A stretch of DNA of 64,000 nucleotides from positions 13,858,100-13,922,099 of the forward strand of contig JAUPFP010000002.1 in the NCBI GenBank assembly GCA_036925085.1, written 5' to 3'. How positions within the stretch are numbered: the stretch's first letter is position 1; each line of letters begins with the position of its first letter. The translations under genes were made by a program, and so were the position numbers. Source of the DNA: Brachycybe producta. Lineage: Eukaryota; Arthropoda; Diplopoda; Playtdesmida; Andrognathidae. The notes beneath the pieces were generated by a model that saw only the letters and a list, made by a program, of their open reading frames with translations, was not told the DNA's origin and did not search any database. Of the stretch, positions 12,434-22,335 are shown one piece after another.

Positions 12434-14607
12434 TCAGACATGTAATAAGAAACTGCTAAGTGTGTTGAGCCACGTCAAATCCACGGGAGTTGAATTGTTG
12501 ATGACATTCGCAGTGTCCACAAGAAACAACACCAACTACACATCAAGATAACGAAAACAAAACGGAAATAATTAATTTACAAATTTTTAATAATAATAAT
12601 AATAATGGTTATAAATTAGTTAGCATACGTTAAGTTGAAAAATTCCTTCGAGGTACTCGAGTTTTCCAATCGTAAGTCCACTTGGTTTCACGGTGTGAGT
12701 GACGTGAAAAATCAAAATATTCATGGCGAACTGTAATACAATATAGATTTTTGATTGGTTAGATTCGGACTTGTATATATGATGCTCTGGTCAAGTAGTC
12801 GCGTTAATTCTCTCGTGGCTTACGGCACACGGATTAGAGACGTCATTGGTGCACGAGAGTGCATTGTTGTGGTATTGCCATTGCCAGTCATGGCCATCAT
12901 CATCATCATCACTAAATCACAGTCTAACGTAAGCCGTGTGTGTGAGTGAGCACCTGTAGACTTGACCAGAGCATTTTATGCTCTACTAGTCTGTAATGCA
13001 TAAATTGTTGTAAATAATTTGAGACTTACAGTTTGGTTTCGTCGTTGAATTTCAACATGGTTCGAATTTAAGAACTGTGTTTTCACCAGGTATTCTTGTA
13101 GAACATGGACTGAACTCACAATCTGAAGGAAGTATGCAAATTTGGCCTGAGTCAGATTAATTGTTTAGGAACTATTTTCATTCTTTATATTAACCAATGG
13201 AGGACAGCAAAAAAAAAAAAAAATGCCAAAGTGGGCGACCGACCGACCCTTGCTTAAAAATAGAGGGTTTTAAAGAATGTTTTTCGAGAGCTTTGGGAAT
13301 ACCAATGGTAGGTGGAACAAAGTAGTGGGGCGCATCGTAAGAAGAATCTTTGTGACGTCTGAGGGAGGTTCTTACGAAAAATTGACGCTTGTGTCATTTT
13401 TTTGTCTTTAAAAACAAGGGATTAATAACAAAAGAATTGAAGGGAAACCCCTGCAAACTTAAATTTGACGTGAACCCCAGTGACATCACGAGCTTCATTT
13501 TACGGCGGTCGAGGCAGGTATACTTTGAAGGTTAGATTTGTAGCCAGGGCAACTTAAGGGTTCACTTAATATAACAAAATTCCGGGAACTTTTTGAATGC
13601 TTAATAAGTATTAATATTTAGTACGGTGGTACCCTACGGTAGTTGTACTTAGTTGTTACCTTTTCGTTAAGTTTCACCGATGAAACGATCCAGATGACAA
13701 TAAGATAGGTGTTTGGAATTGTCGTACTGGTTACGGCTAAGTTGATTACGGTGCTGGCTGTCGATTTGATAACTAATTTCAGTTGATCAGCTTCATTTTG
13801 ATCGTTGTATCTAGAGGTGCTCACGAAACAAATACTCATAGAAACATGTAAAATCTCCATGATAATTGCGATGAGTAGAGCATTGCTGAATATACTTTCT
13901 ACTTTTTCAGCAATGGACGAAACCTTTGTTAAAGTTTCGTAGTATTTCTTGAGTTTTCCATAAGTTTCGTTAGGAGAAGTGGTGGCCGTTATGTTTTCGG
14001 TCACTTCAATGGTAGCTTCGTCGAGTGTTTGTTGTAATGCGTAACACATGATGTAACCCATTGCCAAGTGAAGTGTCGTGAAGGATAAAAGAAAGGTTGG
14101 AATCATTAAAGTGGTTATGCTGCCCACGATTTGTTTAGGAGAATACCGTATAAGGCAGTAGATGCCTATTAAACTAGGAATAATGGACAAGATGGCAACG
14201 ACTATAATTATGGTTGTTTTGATTGCGATTTTCTTCGAAGTGGCCATTCTGATTTGCACTTGTTCAAAGTGTTGAAGTAGGTTTTTAAATTGGTATCCTT
14301 TTTTCAACATGATGGCACAAATGACACTATTTTTGAGTGCGGTATAAAATGGCAATTTTAAAAATGGTACCACCATCCAGTATGTTGCGCTTTTCTCAAG
14401 TGGACGTAATATGCCGACCAGCATAAACACATACATGTAGAAATTGAACCAAATGACCGTTAAGCTGAAGTTAGCAAGGATTTCACGTAATTTATTCATT
14501 TTGACGCCGTCTTTTGATTGGCCGTCGTGAAGAAGATGTCTACTCAGACGGTACACGGGCCAAATGGCTTCTTTAAGATTCACTTTGGATGATTTCTCCA
14601 TTTCCAT
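12434..14607 (-). CDS. Gustatory-receptor-like 7-TM protein, gene 1
   Basis: Exons (minus): 14607-13660, 13122-13030, 12730-12629 and 12535-12434, all phase 0 with GT-AG borders; 414 aa. Exon 1 (316 codons) starts MEMEKSSK and carries six hydrophobic segments at about residues 46-66, 78-100, 131-153, 163-190, 239-262 and 285-310. The region around 206-213 has N-glycosylation sequons. Exon 1 ends at LNEK before donor GTAACA. Reading through that donor adds 18 codons to a stop, which I take to be intron. The three short exons encode a cytoplasmic stretch (VLQEYLVKTQFL), then NILIFHVTHT...LEYLEGIF, then LVLFLVD. Together they make TM7 and the tail, equivalent to the TYhhhhhQF region of gustatory receptors. 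The matching exons of gene 2 align to each of them. Length and topology fit the ligand-gated channel receptors of this superfamily. The ligand is unknown. The start could also be the Met at 14601 or 14616. Confidence 0.82.
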
Positions 14608-15064
14608 TTTCCACATCGAAATCACAATTCAAGAACTTTAATTATTCTGAATGGAGTTTGTAATTTGTAGAATGTGATTATTATTATTATTATTATTGTT
14701 GGTCCTTTTATATAAGTAACGTTTTTTTGTTTTGTTTTGTTTTAGCAACAGACGCATTTCATTAATTAATAATCATTTGTTTACTTTGGCGGTTTCATTT
14801 CTTGTTTTGCTTTTATCTTTTAATTGATTTTTTAAAACAAACATATATTGGTAATTAATACATTAAAAATAATTTTTTTTGTATCAACTTTATGATTAAT
14901 TCTATATTGTCATTTTTTAATTGTGCATTTAACAACAACAACAACAAAAAATGTGATAATATAAACGCACGAACCTAATTACGTTGCTAAAGCAACATTA
15001 AAGTAACAAATAGTTTAAACTTATATACAAACATTACTACAAACGTTTTTTGTTGGTTAAAGTT

Positions 15065-18000
15065 TTAACAGTCGGTAACTTTGTTAAATTCATATAGGTA
15101 TGTGTCTAACATACAGTTGAATTGGTAAAGCCAGGGAAAATCAAGGGGTTTTGAGCTGTTTGCAATAGTTACAAAGTCGATTAGAAACTGAATTAACTGA
15201 AATGAAAGGTGAACAAAACAAAATGAAATATGCAAATTCGAGATCTAATTCCGGTTTTTAAGATAATTTCTTAGGCTCTGTTTCCACTTGGCTAAAATGA
15301 AAAATTCATTTTAAACTAGAAAAGCACAAAAAATGAGGTTCAAATTTAATTTTGAATAATTTCAAGTAGTGTAGAATCTCGCTAATATCCGAACTACGAT
15401 AGTCCGAAATTTTGGTTAATCTGAACACGACAGGAAGAAAATATATTGTCTAACTTATTATGGAAATGCATGTTCAGCTCATTTAAATAGAAACTGCCAT
15501 TTTTCGTCAGGTTTATTAATTTGTCGTCAAGTGGAAACAAGAGTCTTATAATAAAAATATAAATAAATTGAAATTTGTAAAGAAGACAAATGGTTAAAGT
15601 TCTATAATTAATAGTAATGAATAATATAGAGTTACGTTTTTGAAGTTTAAAATAAACTTACGGTAAATATGAAAATGCCATCGAGGTATTCTAGTTGGCC
15701 AAATGTGAGCCCAATAGGTTGAAGAGCATTGGTCGTATGGAAAATCAACATATTTAGGACAAACTTTCAAAGATAATTAATTTCATCAATTTTAATATAT
15801 AGTTAGTAAAGCATCCTTTCCACGGCTTTTCAGTTCTTTCGTGAGAGTAGCTGTCATGAAAGTTGCGACAGTTCACTCTCACGATAGCAACTGTCTACAT
15901 GTGTTGAAGTAACGTGATAGTTGTCTGTCACATGAGATTGTGTGACGTCTACTTCACAGATATCACTGAGTGTCAACAACAGTGTTGCCTCTCTCTCTCC
16001 CTCCCTCCAGGAGCCAAATTTCCCTACAAACTGGATATCTCCTTTATACTTAAATGTATTTCAATTAAAAACTATGTATGTTCAATACAAACAAATTATT
16101 TTCGAAATACATTCCTGTAACACGCCGAGATTCTGTTTCCGGGCGGTCTTGTTGAATGGGGAACCTCAACCTACGCTCACTCGATTTGTGTCCCGAAACT
16201 CAACCTACGCTCACTCGATTTGTGTCCCGAAACTCAACCTACGCTCACTCGATTTGTGTCCCGAAACTCAACCTACGCTCACTCGATTTGTGTCCCGAAA
16301 CTCAACCTACGCTCACTCGATTTGTGTCCTGAAATTAAGCAAATACGGAGACGGGGAGAATGTAAAACGAACTTTTAATAAATATTTACAATGAATAAAA
16401 GTTATAAACATACAATGAAGACACTTTATTAATAAAAAGAACCTCAAGAGGCTTTAGACTGTTCCTTTCCCGGAACATCAAAATGACGATGCGTCCAGAT
16501 TGATGATCAGCTGAGAAAGAACAGCTGATATTTGAATTCGCCTCCCAATTTGATAGCGATCGTCTACGCCCCTTTCGTGACATATCGATCGCTTGATTGG
16601 CCAATTCAACTATCAGCCGTGACAGATCAGCTGTCATCAGCCTGGCCTCATGGAGCCAGCTATCGATTTAAAAGAGAAAGGGAGAAAAGAAGGGAGATCA
16701 ATAAGATTATCGATCTCTGCATAGAGATTATTCTGCTTCGATATATGAACCCCTTACAAATAAGACACCCAGAACGTGGCGTGTCACATTCCTGTCCAAC
16801 CCTGTCTTATACCAGATTGTGGTTTGGACATCAGAATGTGTACAGTATTTTAAGCAACGAATTTACATAATACGAGCACCCCCCCCCCCTAATTATATAT
16901 CGTAGGATGTACCCAGGATGGAAATTTCCCAAATGATATATTGTCATAAAAATGGGATTCTTTTTGGTTGTATATTCTTAATGATTAGTAGAATTACTAA
17001 GTCAAAGGTAGTGCTAACTAAATTCGTCAAATTTCAACGAAACTTTCTATGATTAGCACTTAACTTTGATTTATTGAGAACACCACACCAAGTATACCTA
17101 AACGACTGGTAATGTAATGTTAAGACTTACAATATGATTCCTTTGTTGTCTTTGAACATCGTAAGAATGTAAGAACCTTCTTTTGACGATACAGTTTTGC
17201 AAGACACGGGCTGAAACTGCAAGCTGAAAATTGGAGATTTAACACTTTTAGGTTAGGCAGTTCATATAGTCGACCCGAAACTAACTCGGGGGGGGGGGGG
17301 GGGGGCTCAACGTACCCCTGAGGACCCGAAAAGCCCATAAATTCGGAAAAGTCTAAAAGTCGAAAAAAATAAAAACAAATGAAGCAGAAGTGCTCACTAG
17401 CGATCATCTACTGATACATCGGCTAATTAACGAATTGCATTCATGCCGATTGTTTGTTTTTAATAAATCGACATCTTTGATGTCGATGCAGAAAACTAAA
17501 AAATAACATTTAATTTTCATACTTAAAATTCTTCATTCTTTTGGTCCTAATTAATACTACTGCCACTTAAGCATTTACTAAAAGTTATTATACATTTATG
17601 GAAAATTAAAAAGCATTGGCATTATATCGGAAACGACTGATTATTATCCATTTCCATCGATTCGATGGAATCGGTGTGGAATGGATATCGGTCGAACCCC
17701 ATTTTCTTACCTTTTTGTTCAGTTTGACTGAAGCAATTGTCCACACTGTAATCAAACAACCGTTTACGATTGTTGGGATGTTTAGAATAATACATGTTGC
17801 GAGTTTATCTGTGTCTGAATGTAGATAGGTAAGTTTAAAACTTCTGGAGCAGAGAGAAAAATGAAATATTTCCATGATCACTGCAATAAGTAGAACACGA
17901 GCAAAAATAGCCTCCAATGTGAGAACAAGTTTGGAGATTTTTCCTAACTTGACGTAGTATTTTTTAAGTATGCTGTAAGTTTGATTCCAAGTGCTGCTGC

Positions 18001-18670
18001 TGCTGTTGCTCGTCGTCTCCTCAGTTGCATTCTGGACTTCAGTTGTCATTTCGTCTAATGTCAGTGTCAATGCGTTGCATAGGACATAACCCATTCCGAA
18101 ATAGAATGTGACAAATGACGTAATCAGTGTTGGCATCAGTCTGAACAGGGCATCACATTCGAATTTAATAAATAAACCTAAAATGATTGCTAAAGACAGT
18201 AATAAACCATTGGTACTTGCAATAAGAGCGATCACAATGGTGATTCTAGTTTTGAAAGTTATTTTCTTGAATGTAGTCTCTTGAATTCGGAGTTGTTGTA
18301 ATTCTTGAAATACTTCTTGTAATTGACTGCCTTTTGTGAAGATGATTAAGAAAATAATGCAATTTTTGATTGCAGTAGAAATTAAGATTTCAAGAAGTGA
18401 ATTTGGTACGGTGTCTTTGACATTGGTTAGGTCAGTGTGAAATCGGCCTATAATCAACATCGTCAAATACATTACAACATTGATGACAATGCAAACGTAG
18501 TTAATGTATGCAAGAATTGTTCTTGCAGTAGATGATGATGAGGAGGAGGAGGAGGAGGATCTTTTTGCATTTTTAATTTGACATTTGTCAAGAAAATATC
18601 TATTTGAACGAAACATTGGCCAAATGGCTCTTCGAAGATTAAATGACAGACTTTCTCGATCTCCTTCCAT
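15065..18670 (-). CDS. Gustatory-receptor-like 7-TM protein, gene 2
   Basis: Exons (minus): 18670-17711, 17223-17131, 15763-15662 and 15196-15065, phase 0 throughout; 428 aa. Exon 1 (320 codons) starts MEGDRESLSFN and shares the RRAIWP(M/V)(F/Y)R N-terminal motif with gene 1. The frame is open for 79 more codons upstream, but that stretch has no counterpart in gene 1 and looks like leader. A run of ten Ser (residues 38-47, AGG/GGA repeat DNA) precedes TM1 (about 52-74). Donor GTAAGAAAA follows LNKK at the same place as in gene 1. Exon 2 (VLQNCIVKRRFL) and exon 3 (NMLIFHTTN...LEYLDGIF) match gene 1 exon for exon. Exon 4 opens LIQFLIDF, keeping the QF of the family's TM7 signature. Intron 2 (1,367 bp) holds an LTR-like insertion. 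The stop codon is 457 bp from the start of gene 1, a head-to-tail tandem pair. Confidence 0.82.
15197..15661 (-). other. Intron 3 of receptor gene 2
   Basis: AT-rich intron of 465 bp with donor GTAAGTTT and acceptor TTCATTTCAG. I see no further element in it. Confidence 0.75.
16116..16788. mobile_element. Solo-LTR-like element in receptor gene 2 intron
   Basis: A 673-bp, visibly less AT-rich block. It starts TGTAACACGCC and ends GGCGTGTCACA, so the ends are an 11-bp inverted repeat with one mismatch, inside a longer imperfect match (TTCTG further in). It is flanked on both sides by TTCC (16112-16115 and 16789-16792), possibly ATTCC. TG...CA ends with a 4-5 bp target duplication are what a Ty3/gypsy-type LTR leaves after recombination. 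A DNA transposon with short inverted repeats is the alternative. No coding frame. The gypsy element at 60-64 kb shows no visible match to it. Confidence 0.65.
16165..16334 (+). repeat. Tandem repeat, 5 x 34 bp
   Basis: Five head-to-tail units of 34 bp beginning CTCAACCTACGCTCACTCGA and ending TGTCCCGAAA. The first four are identical as far as I can see, and the fifth has one visible change (TCCTG for TCCCG). There are no spacers. It lies inside the LTR-like element, where it may act as a repeated regulatory block. Confidence 0.97.
16974..17081. repeat. Small foldback element
   Basis: Inverted ends: TTCTTAATGA and TCAAAGGTAGTGCTAA on the left, with complements TTAGCACTTAACTTTGA and TTGAGAA on the right. 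Related single arms (AGTGCTAAACTCATSAA) occur near 7222 and 27661, so this is a dispersed family of small hairpins. Located in intron 2 of receptor gene 2. Confidence 0.5.
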
Positions 18671-20442
18671 TTTTGTTTTAATTTGATCCGTTGAAATTGT
18701 GATTAGGTTAATCGGAAACAACAAGAATGTCTTTGTGAAATTCTTGTTATGACTAATTAATATAGTTACACATGTTGTTATATTTGGGTTTTTAATTCCG
18801 AAAAAAATGGGGTCTGAATTGATTGAGACAATCGATTGATTTGTTTTTACAGACGAAATAAACATTATGTCAATATCTAAATTTTCGGTATTTTTTTTTT
18901 GTAACAATTGTTATTTTTATTTGTTTAAGGAAACAAAAAGTCTGCTTAAAGACAAACATAAATGGGATTTTTTTAAACAATTTTTATCATGCTACAATAA
19001 TATAATTATTTTTTGATGATAATTGATTTTATTTGCTCGGTAAAAAAAAACACAACTATAATATTTTTAATTATTTCTATTAAAACAAATTATATTCGTA
19101 ATTTTCAGTTTTAACAATTTTTTTTCAGTTTTCATAGTGTTTGTTTTATTTTTCGAATCTTTTAACAAATTTTAAAAAAAGTTTACAAATAAAAATTAAA
19201 AAGAAAATTGTGGTTTTTGTGCAAATAAAAATGAAACCCCGAAATATGCAGAATACAAATGTGTATTTTACAGTATAGTAGTATTAATTAAGGAGGCTGA
19301 ATATATTTATTTTGCTTTCTGTTTCCTCCGGATGGCGCCACTTCGGTGGCTAATGCGAAATTCTTGCCACGATTTTGTAAAAGTTGGAAGCAAAAACGTG
19401 AAGTGAACGTTTTTGAAAAACAACATTAGGAAAAAAATTCAAATTGTTTTCAAAACTAGAATGGTAAAAGATTATGCTAAAAGTTTTTTTATGGAAATAT
19501 CTTAAAAAATGAAACATTTTGTAGTTCAGTTTGAAAAATGAATCGTTTTTTTTTTTTGGTTTTTCCGCTTCACGAAATAATACTATTTTGAGCTTTTTCA
19601 AACTTGTCATCAAAAGTTTATTTTAAAAGATAATCTTTGTAAAGAAAAAAAAACGTAGTTAAAAAAAGTAACTTTTTGGTGCTAAAATAATAGTAATGCT
19701 TAAATAAGAAGGTGGTTTTCTCTATAGAAAAAAAAAGGTTAGCAAACGGTTGAATTTGTTTAACCATCCATCTGGAGTAAATTAACGGACTTGGATGTAT
19801 AATGAATGAAAGGCGGAGAGAATAACAATTAAAACAAAATTCTACATTCATTTTTATGCTGTTTTTTTTTTAAATCAAGAGAAAATGTAAATAACATTTT
19901 CTGTTTTTAGATATTTCAGCTGAAATCAACAACAATAAAAATGTTGTAGTTTAAAGATTGAAAGATTTTTAATCTTAATTTAATTCTGTATTTGAAAGTC
20001 AATTTTCGGAAGCAAAAAAATAGAGAGACCTTGTGAGCGCCTTTTTTCGATTAAAAAGAAAAACCCCGGCCGCCGCCGCCGTTGAATGAAAAAAGATTTC
20101 ATTTTGTTCACTTTGTCAGCCACTAGAGTGTTCTAGTGTTCCAACATATTTACAATTTTGTTTTACTATTGATTATTACTATTCTACTATGGAATCTGGT
20201 TCTATATGTTTACTACGCATACATCTTCTCTCATTTTGGAATCCACATTTGATGCTGAAAATTTCATTGTTTTTCTGTTTGTTTTTTCAGCAAAAAGATG
20301 AGAAAATCTTGTTGAGTCTTTTTTTTTTTTTTCATCTTTCAGGAAAACATTTCAATTTTTAATTATATTGACACAAAAATAGTGTGTTTGTGTTTTTCTT
20401 TCTTATATGAATGTTGTTGTTTATTTACAACTATTTTCATTA
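18671..20442. other. Upstream flank of receptor gene 2
   Basis: AT-rich sequence without a recognised gene. The first 237 bp extend the receptor frame without a stop but look like leader. A degenerate family A copy lies at 19436-19640. A short GCC-rich patch (GCCGCCGCCG) occurs near 20068. Confidence 0.5.
19436..19640. mobile_element. Family A foldback MITE, strongly diverged
   Basis: Only CAAAACTAGAATGGTAAAAG on the left and AAAAGTTTATTTTAAAAGAT on the right still resemble the family. It is a sister of the copy at 50276-50530, which shares the CAAAACTAGAAATGGTAAAA variant, suggesting a subfamily. Confidence 0.5.
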
Positions 20443-20669
20443 GAATGGAATATTTTGTACTCTTTTTGATGATCTTCTTCTTCTGTTCGGTTGATGATTG
20501 CCTTTCAGAATCATCGTCAATTTCTACTTCAATGTGTTGTTCTTATTCAAGTGACATCAGTGGTGCCGCCACCACCTCCACCAATGTCTATGATGGTGGG
20601 CACCACCACCATCACATTTCTATAAAATCCACCAGAGGAACTTGTGAAAACCTTTATTATTATTATTAG
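20443..20669 (+). other. Unrecognised Ser/Thr-rich open frame
   Basis: ATG-initiated frame of 75 codons: a hydrophobic start (MEYFVLFLMIFFFC), then a Ser/Thr/Gly-rich part, five His and a stop. It resembles a signal peptide with a low-complexity tail, but I recognise no family. It also contains an acceptor-like TTGCCTTTCAG near 20510 and a GTGATA at its end, so it might instead be an untranslated exon of the gene that uses the exon at 20852. Confidence 0.2.
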
Positions 20670-20851
20670 GTGATACAGAAATTGCCTCAAAATCCTCTTG
20701 ATTCTGTGTGTCTAAGGCTTTTTTTTAAAAAAATACAATAACAACAATGATGAAGATGATGATGATGATACTATACTTGTGTTATGTGGTTTTTTTCTGT
20801 AGTTTTGACAACAAAATATAACATTTAATTTGAATTGTGTGTTATTGGATT

Positions 20852-21080
20852 ATGGAAGAATTTAGCATTGAAGAAGATGAGACTACAACAACAGTGAATA
20901 ATTCGAGTGTCGCACCTTCTGCGCTTATTTTTCAAAGGCGACGTGGAATTGTTGTTGGTGTCGGTTCTTCTTCGAGCAAAAATGCTTGTAATGGACACAC
21001 ACCGTCAGGCTTCAATAACGTCCTTAACAAATTTCTACAGGGGTTTTCTCGTAAAGCTTGTTACTTTTCGAAATCGCAAG
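20852..21080 (+). CDS. Candidate exon, possible alternative N-terminus of the ATP8B flippase
   Basis: A good acceptor (TTTTTTTCTGTAG, ending 20801) precedes ATG at 20852 (MEEFSIEEDE). The frame is open for 76 codons plus one base, to a consensus donor CAAG|GTGAGA at 21081. Composition is non-repetitive with a basic C-terminal half (GFSRKACYFSKSQ), unlike surrounding DNA. It ends in phase 1, so it joins in frame to the flippase exon at 32241, giving a protein of about 1,265 aa with an acidic N-terminus of ATP8B1-like length. One in three random exons would fit the phase, and I do not recognise the peptide. It cannot be spliced in frame after the 11031 exon, because a stop follows in that reading, so the two would be alternatives. 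Confidence 0.4.
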
Positions 21081-21318
21081 GTGAGAAACATAAGAATCGG
21101 GTATTGTTTGTGTTATTTATGTGGTGGAGGAGGAGGAGGAGGAGGAGGAGGTGCTGCAGTGGTAATTGTCTACAATTCCGGGATGTTTTTTTTTTTTTTT
21201 CGTTTTCTCTCACTCTTCCTACCGTGTTTGTTCCTTTCTTATTGGTTGCAACAACAGGTGAAGAGGATCATTATATCGACCACTGTGTCTGTGTCTTGCT
21301 TTTTTTAAAAAAAGCTCG

Positions 21319-21507
21319 ATACAGACGGTCAATTCTGGCTTGTCAATCCTTTGGTTATTTTTCTTTTGAAATCTTGTGTGTGTTTGTTTGTTGTTTTTAA
21401 CTTATTGCTCGTGTTCTTGTCATTTTGCAAACATTACAATTGGATTAAATGTGTGTACTCACGTCCAACGGTCTAAGATTGACAAGCCAGAATTGACAGT
21501 CTGTACT
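21319..21507. mobile_element. Inverted-repeat element (MITE-like)
   Basis: The left end ACAGACGGTCAATTCTGGCT continues TTGTCAATC, and the right end is its complement with few mismatches (GATTGACAAGCCAGAATTGA, then CAGTCTGTA). The arms are about 30 bp and the interior is AT-rich and non-coding. It sits just after the 20852 candidate exon. Confidence 0.6.
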
Positions 21508-21765
21508 CAGCGTTTTTATCTCTCGTCTTGTGCGTTTTTTTTTGTCTTTTGCTCACTGTGTATTTGTTTCGTATAAATATGTCAGGGAACCTGAATTGAT
21601 TTCAAACACTTAATTTAAATTGCCATTTAAATCATTGATTTTTTTTCTCGTTTGAAATCAACTTGATTTAAATTGGTTTTGAAGTGGAAATTCACATCCG
21701 TAACTTTCAGGTTCAAACTGAAGAGAGAAACTTGAATTTGTTTTAGAAACTAGACCAGGATATTA

Positions 21766-22335
21766 CTCGGTCATATTATATTATATTATTATATATATAA
21801 TATCCCAGGTCTGTGGTATCTGTTAGTAACGCTGTACAACCCTTGAAGCATGTCGGAATTTATATAAATTTGAATAAATGAACTGCTTTTTTTCTCAAGG
21901 TCAACTATATGTTGCACCCTTCCCATCCAAGAACCCCATGATATTAAATTGGAGAGGGGGAAAGGTTGGAAAGTGTAGAAGGGGCGAGAAACGTGGAGGG
22001 AGAAAAAAGTGGGAGGGTGTGACTGAAATTGAAATGAAAGGAGTAAAAAAAGGAAAAAAACGACGCGCATGCGCACACCAGAGGAAATATGAAAAACTCA
22101 TTTTCTCTTTCAAATATAAAAAGGGGAGGGGATAATAATAGCAAAATTAAACTACAGTTTGATCACAGGCAATTGTGCCCAGCATTAGAATTTCTTTTCC
22201 TCCGCCCTTTTATGAACGTCATCAATTTCTAATTGGGTTTGTTACTTGGTCTGACGTCATAAAAGGGCGGAGGAAAAGAAATTCTAATCCTGGGCCTGTG
22301 AATTTTGCTCCCGTCATTTATGACGGATTACCCCA
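21766..22335. mobile_element. Composite family B element, copy 1
   Basis: Begins with an AT run and AATATCCCAGGTCTG. It continues with GGAATTTATATAAATTTGAA, CAAGGTCAACTATATGTTGC, a purine-rich part (GGAGAGGGGGAAAGG, CGTGGAGGGAG), GACGCGCATGCGCAC and a nested palindrome, and ends with CTCCCGTCATTTATGACGG and TTACCCCACTAG. A family A left arm stops at 21758 and a family A inner-arm motif (TCTTTCAAAATGA) resumes at about 22341, so this copy seems inserted into a family A element. Further copies at 29030 and 29468. Confidence 0.7.
22170..22305. mobile_element. Nested palindrome inside family B copy 1
   Basis: The arms of about 43 bp contain TAGAATTTCTTTTCCTCCGC and CCTTTTATGAACGTCA. Their complement follows after a loop of about 25 bp (TGACGTCATAAAAGGGCGG). 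The match is near perfect apart from one extra base next to the loop. The same palindrome is present in family B copy 3 and absent from copy 2, so it behaves as a separately mobile MITE. Confidence 0.75.

Noticed and set aside
13618-14625. The 335-codon open frame taken as a complete intronless receptor
   Set aside because: It has only six hydrophobic segments and runs past a splice donor. The homologous donor in gene 2 and the matching short exons show the last 18 codons are intronic.
16165-16334. CRISPR-like array
   Set aside because: The 34-bp units are directly adjacent with no spacers, and the genome is eukaryotic. It is a plain tandem repeat.
18671-18907. N-terminal extension of receptor gene 2
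   Set aside because: Open frame, but without a counterpart in gene 1 and with a composition like the AT-rich flank. The Met at 18670 aligns with the start of gene 1.
21878-22144. Charged and Pro-rich short frames on both strands
   Set aside because: They arise from the purine-rich core of the family B repeat and recur in its other copies.
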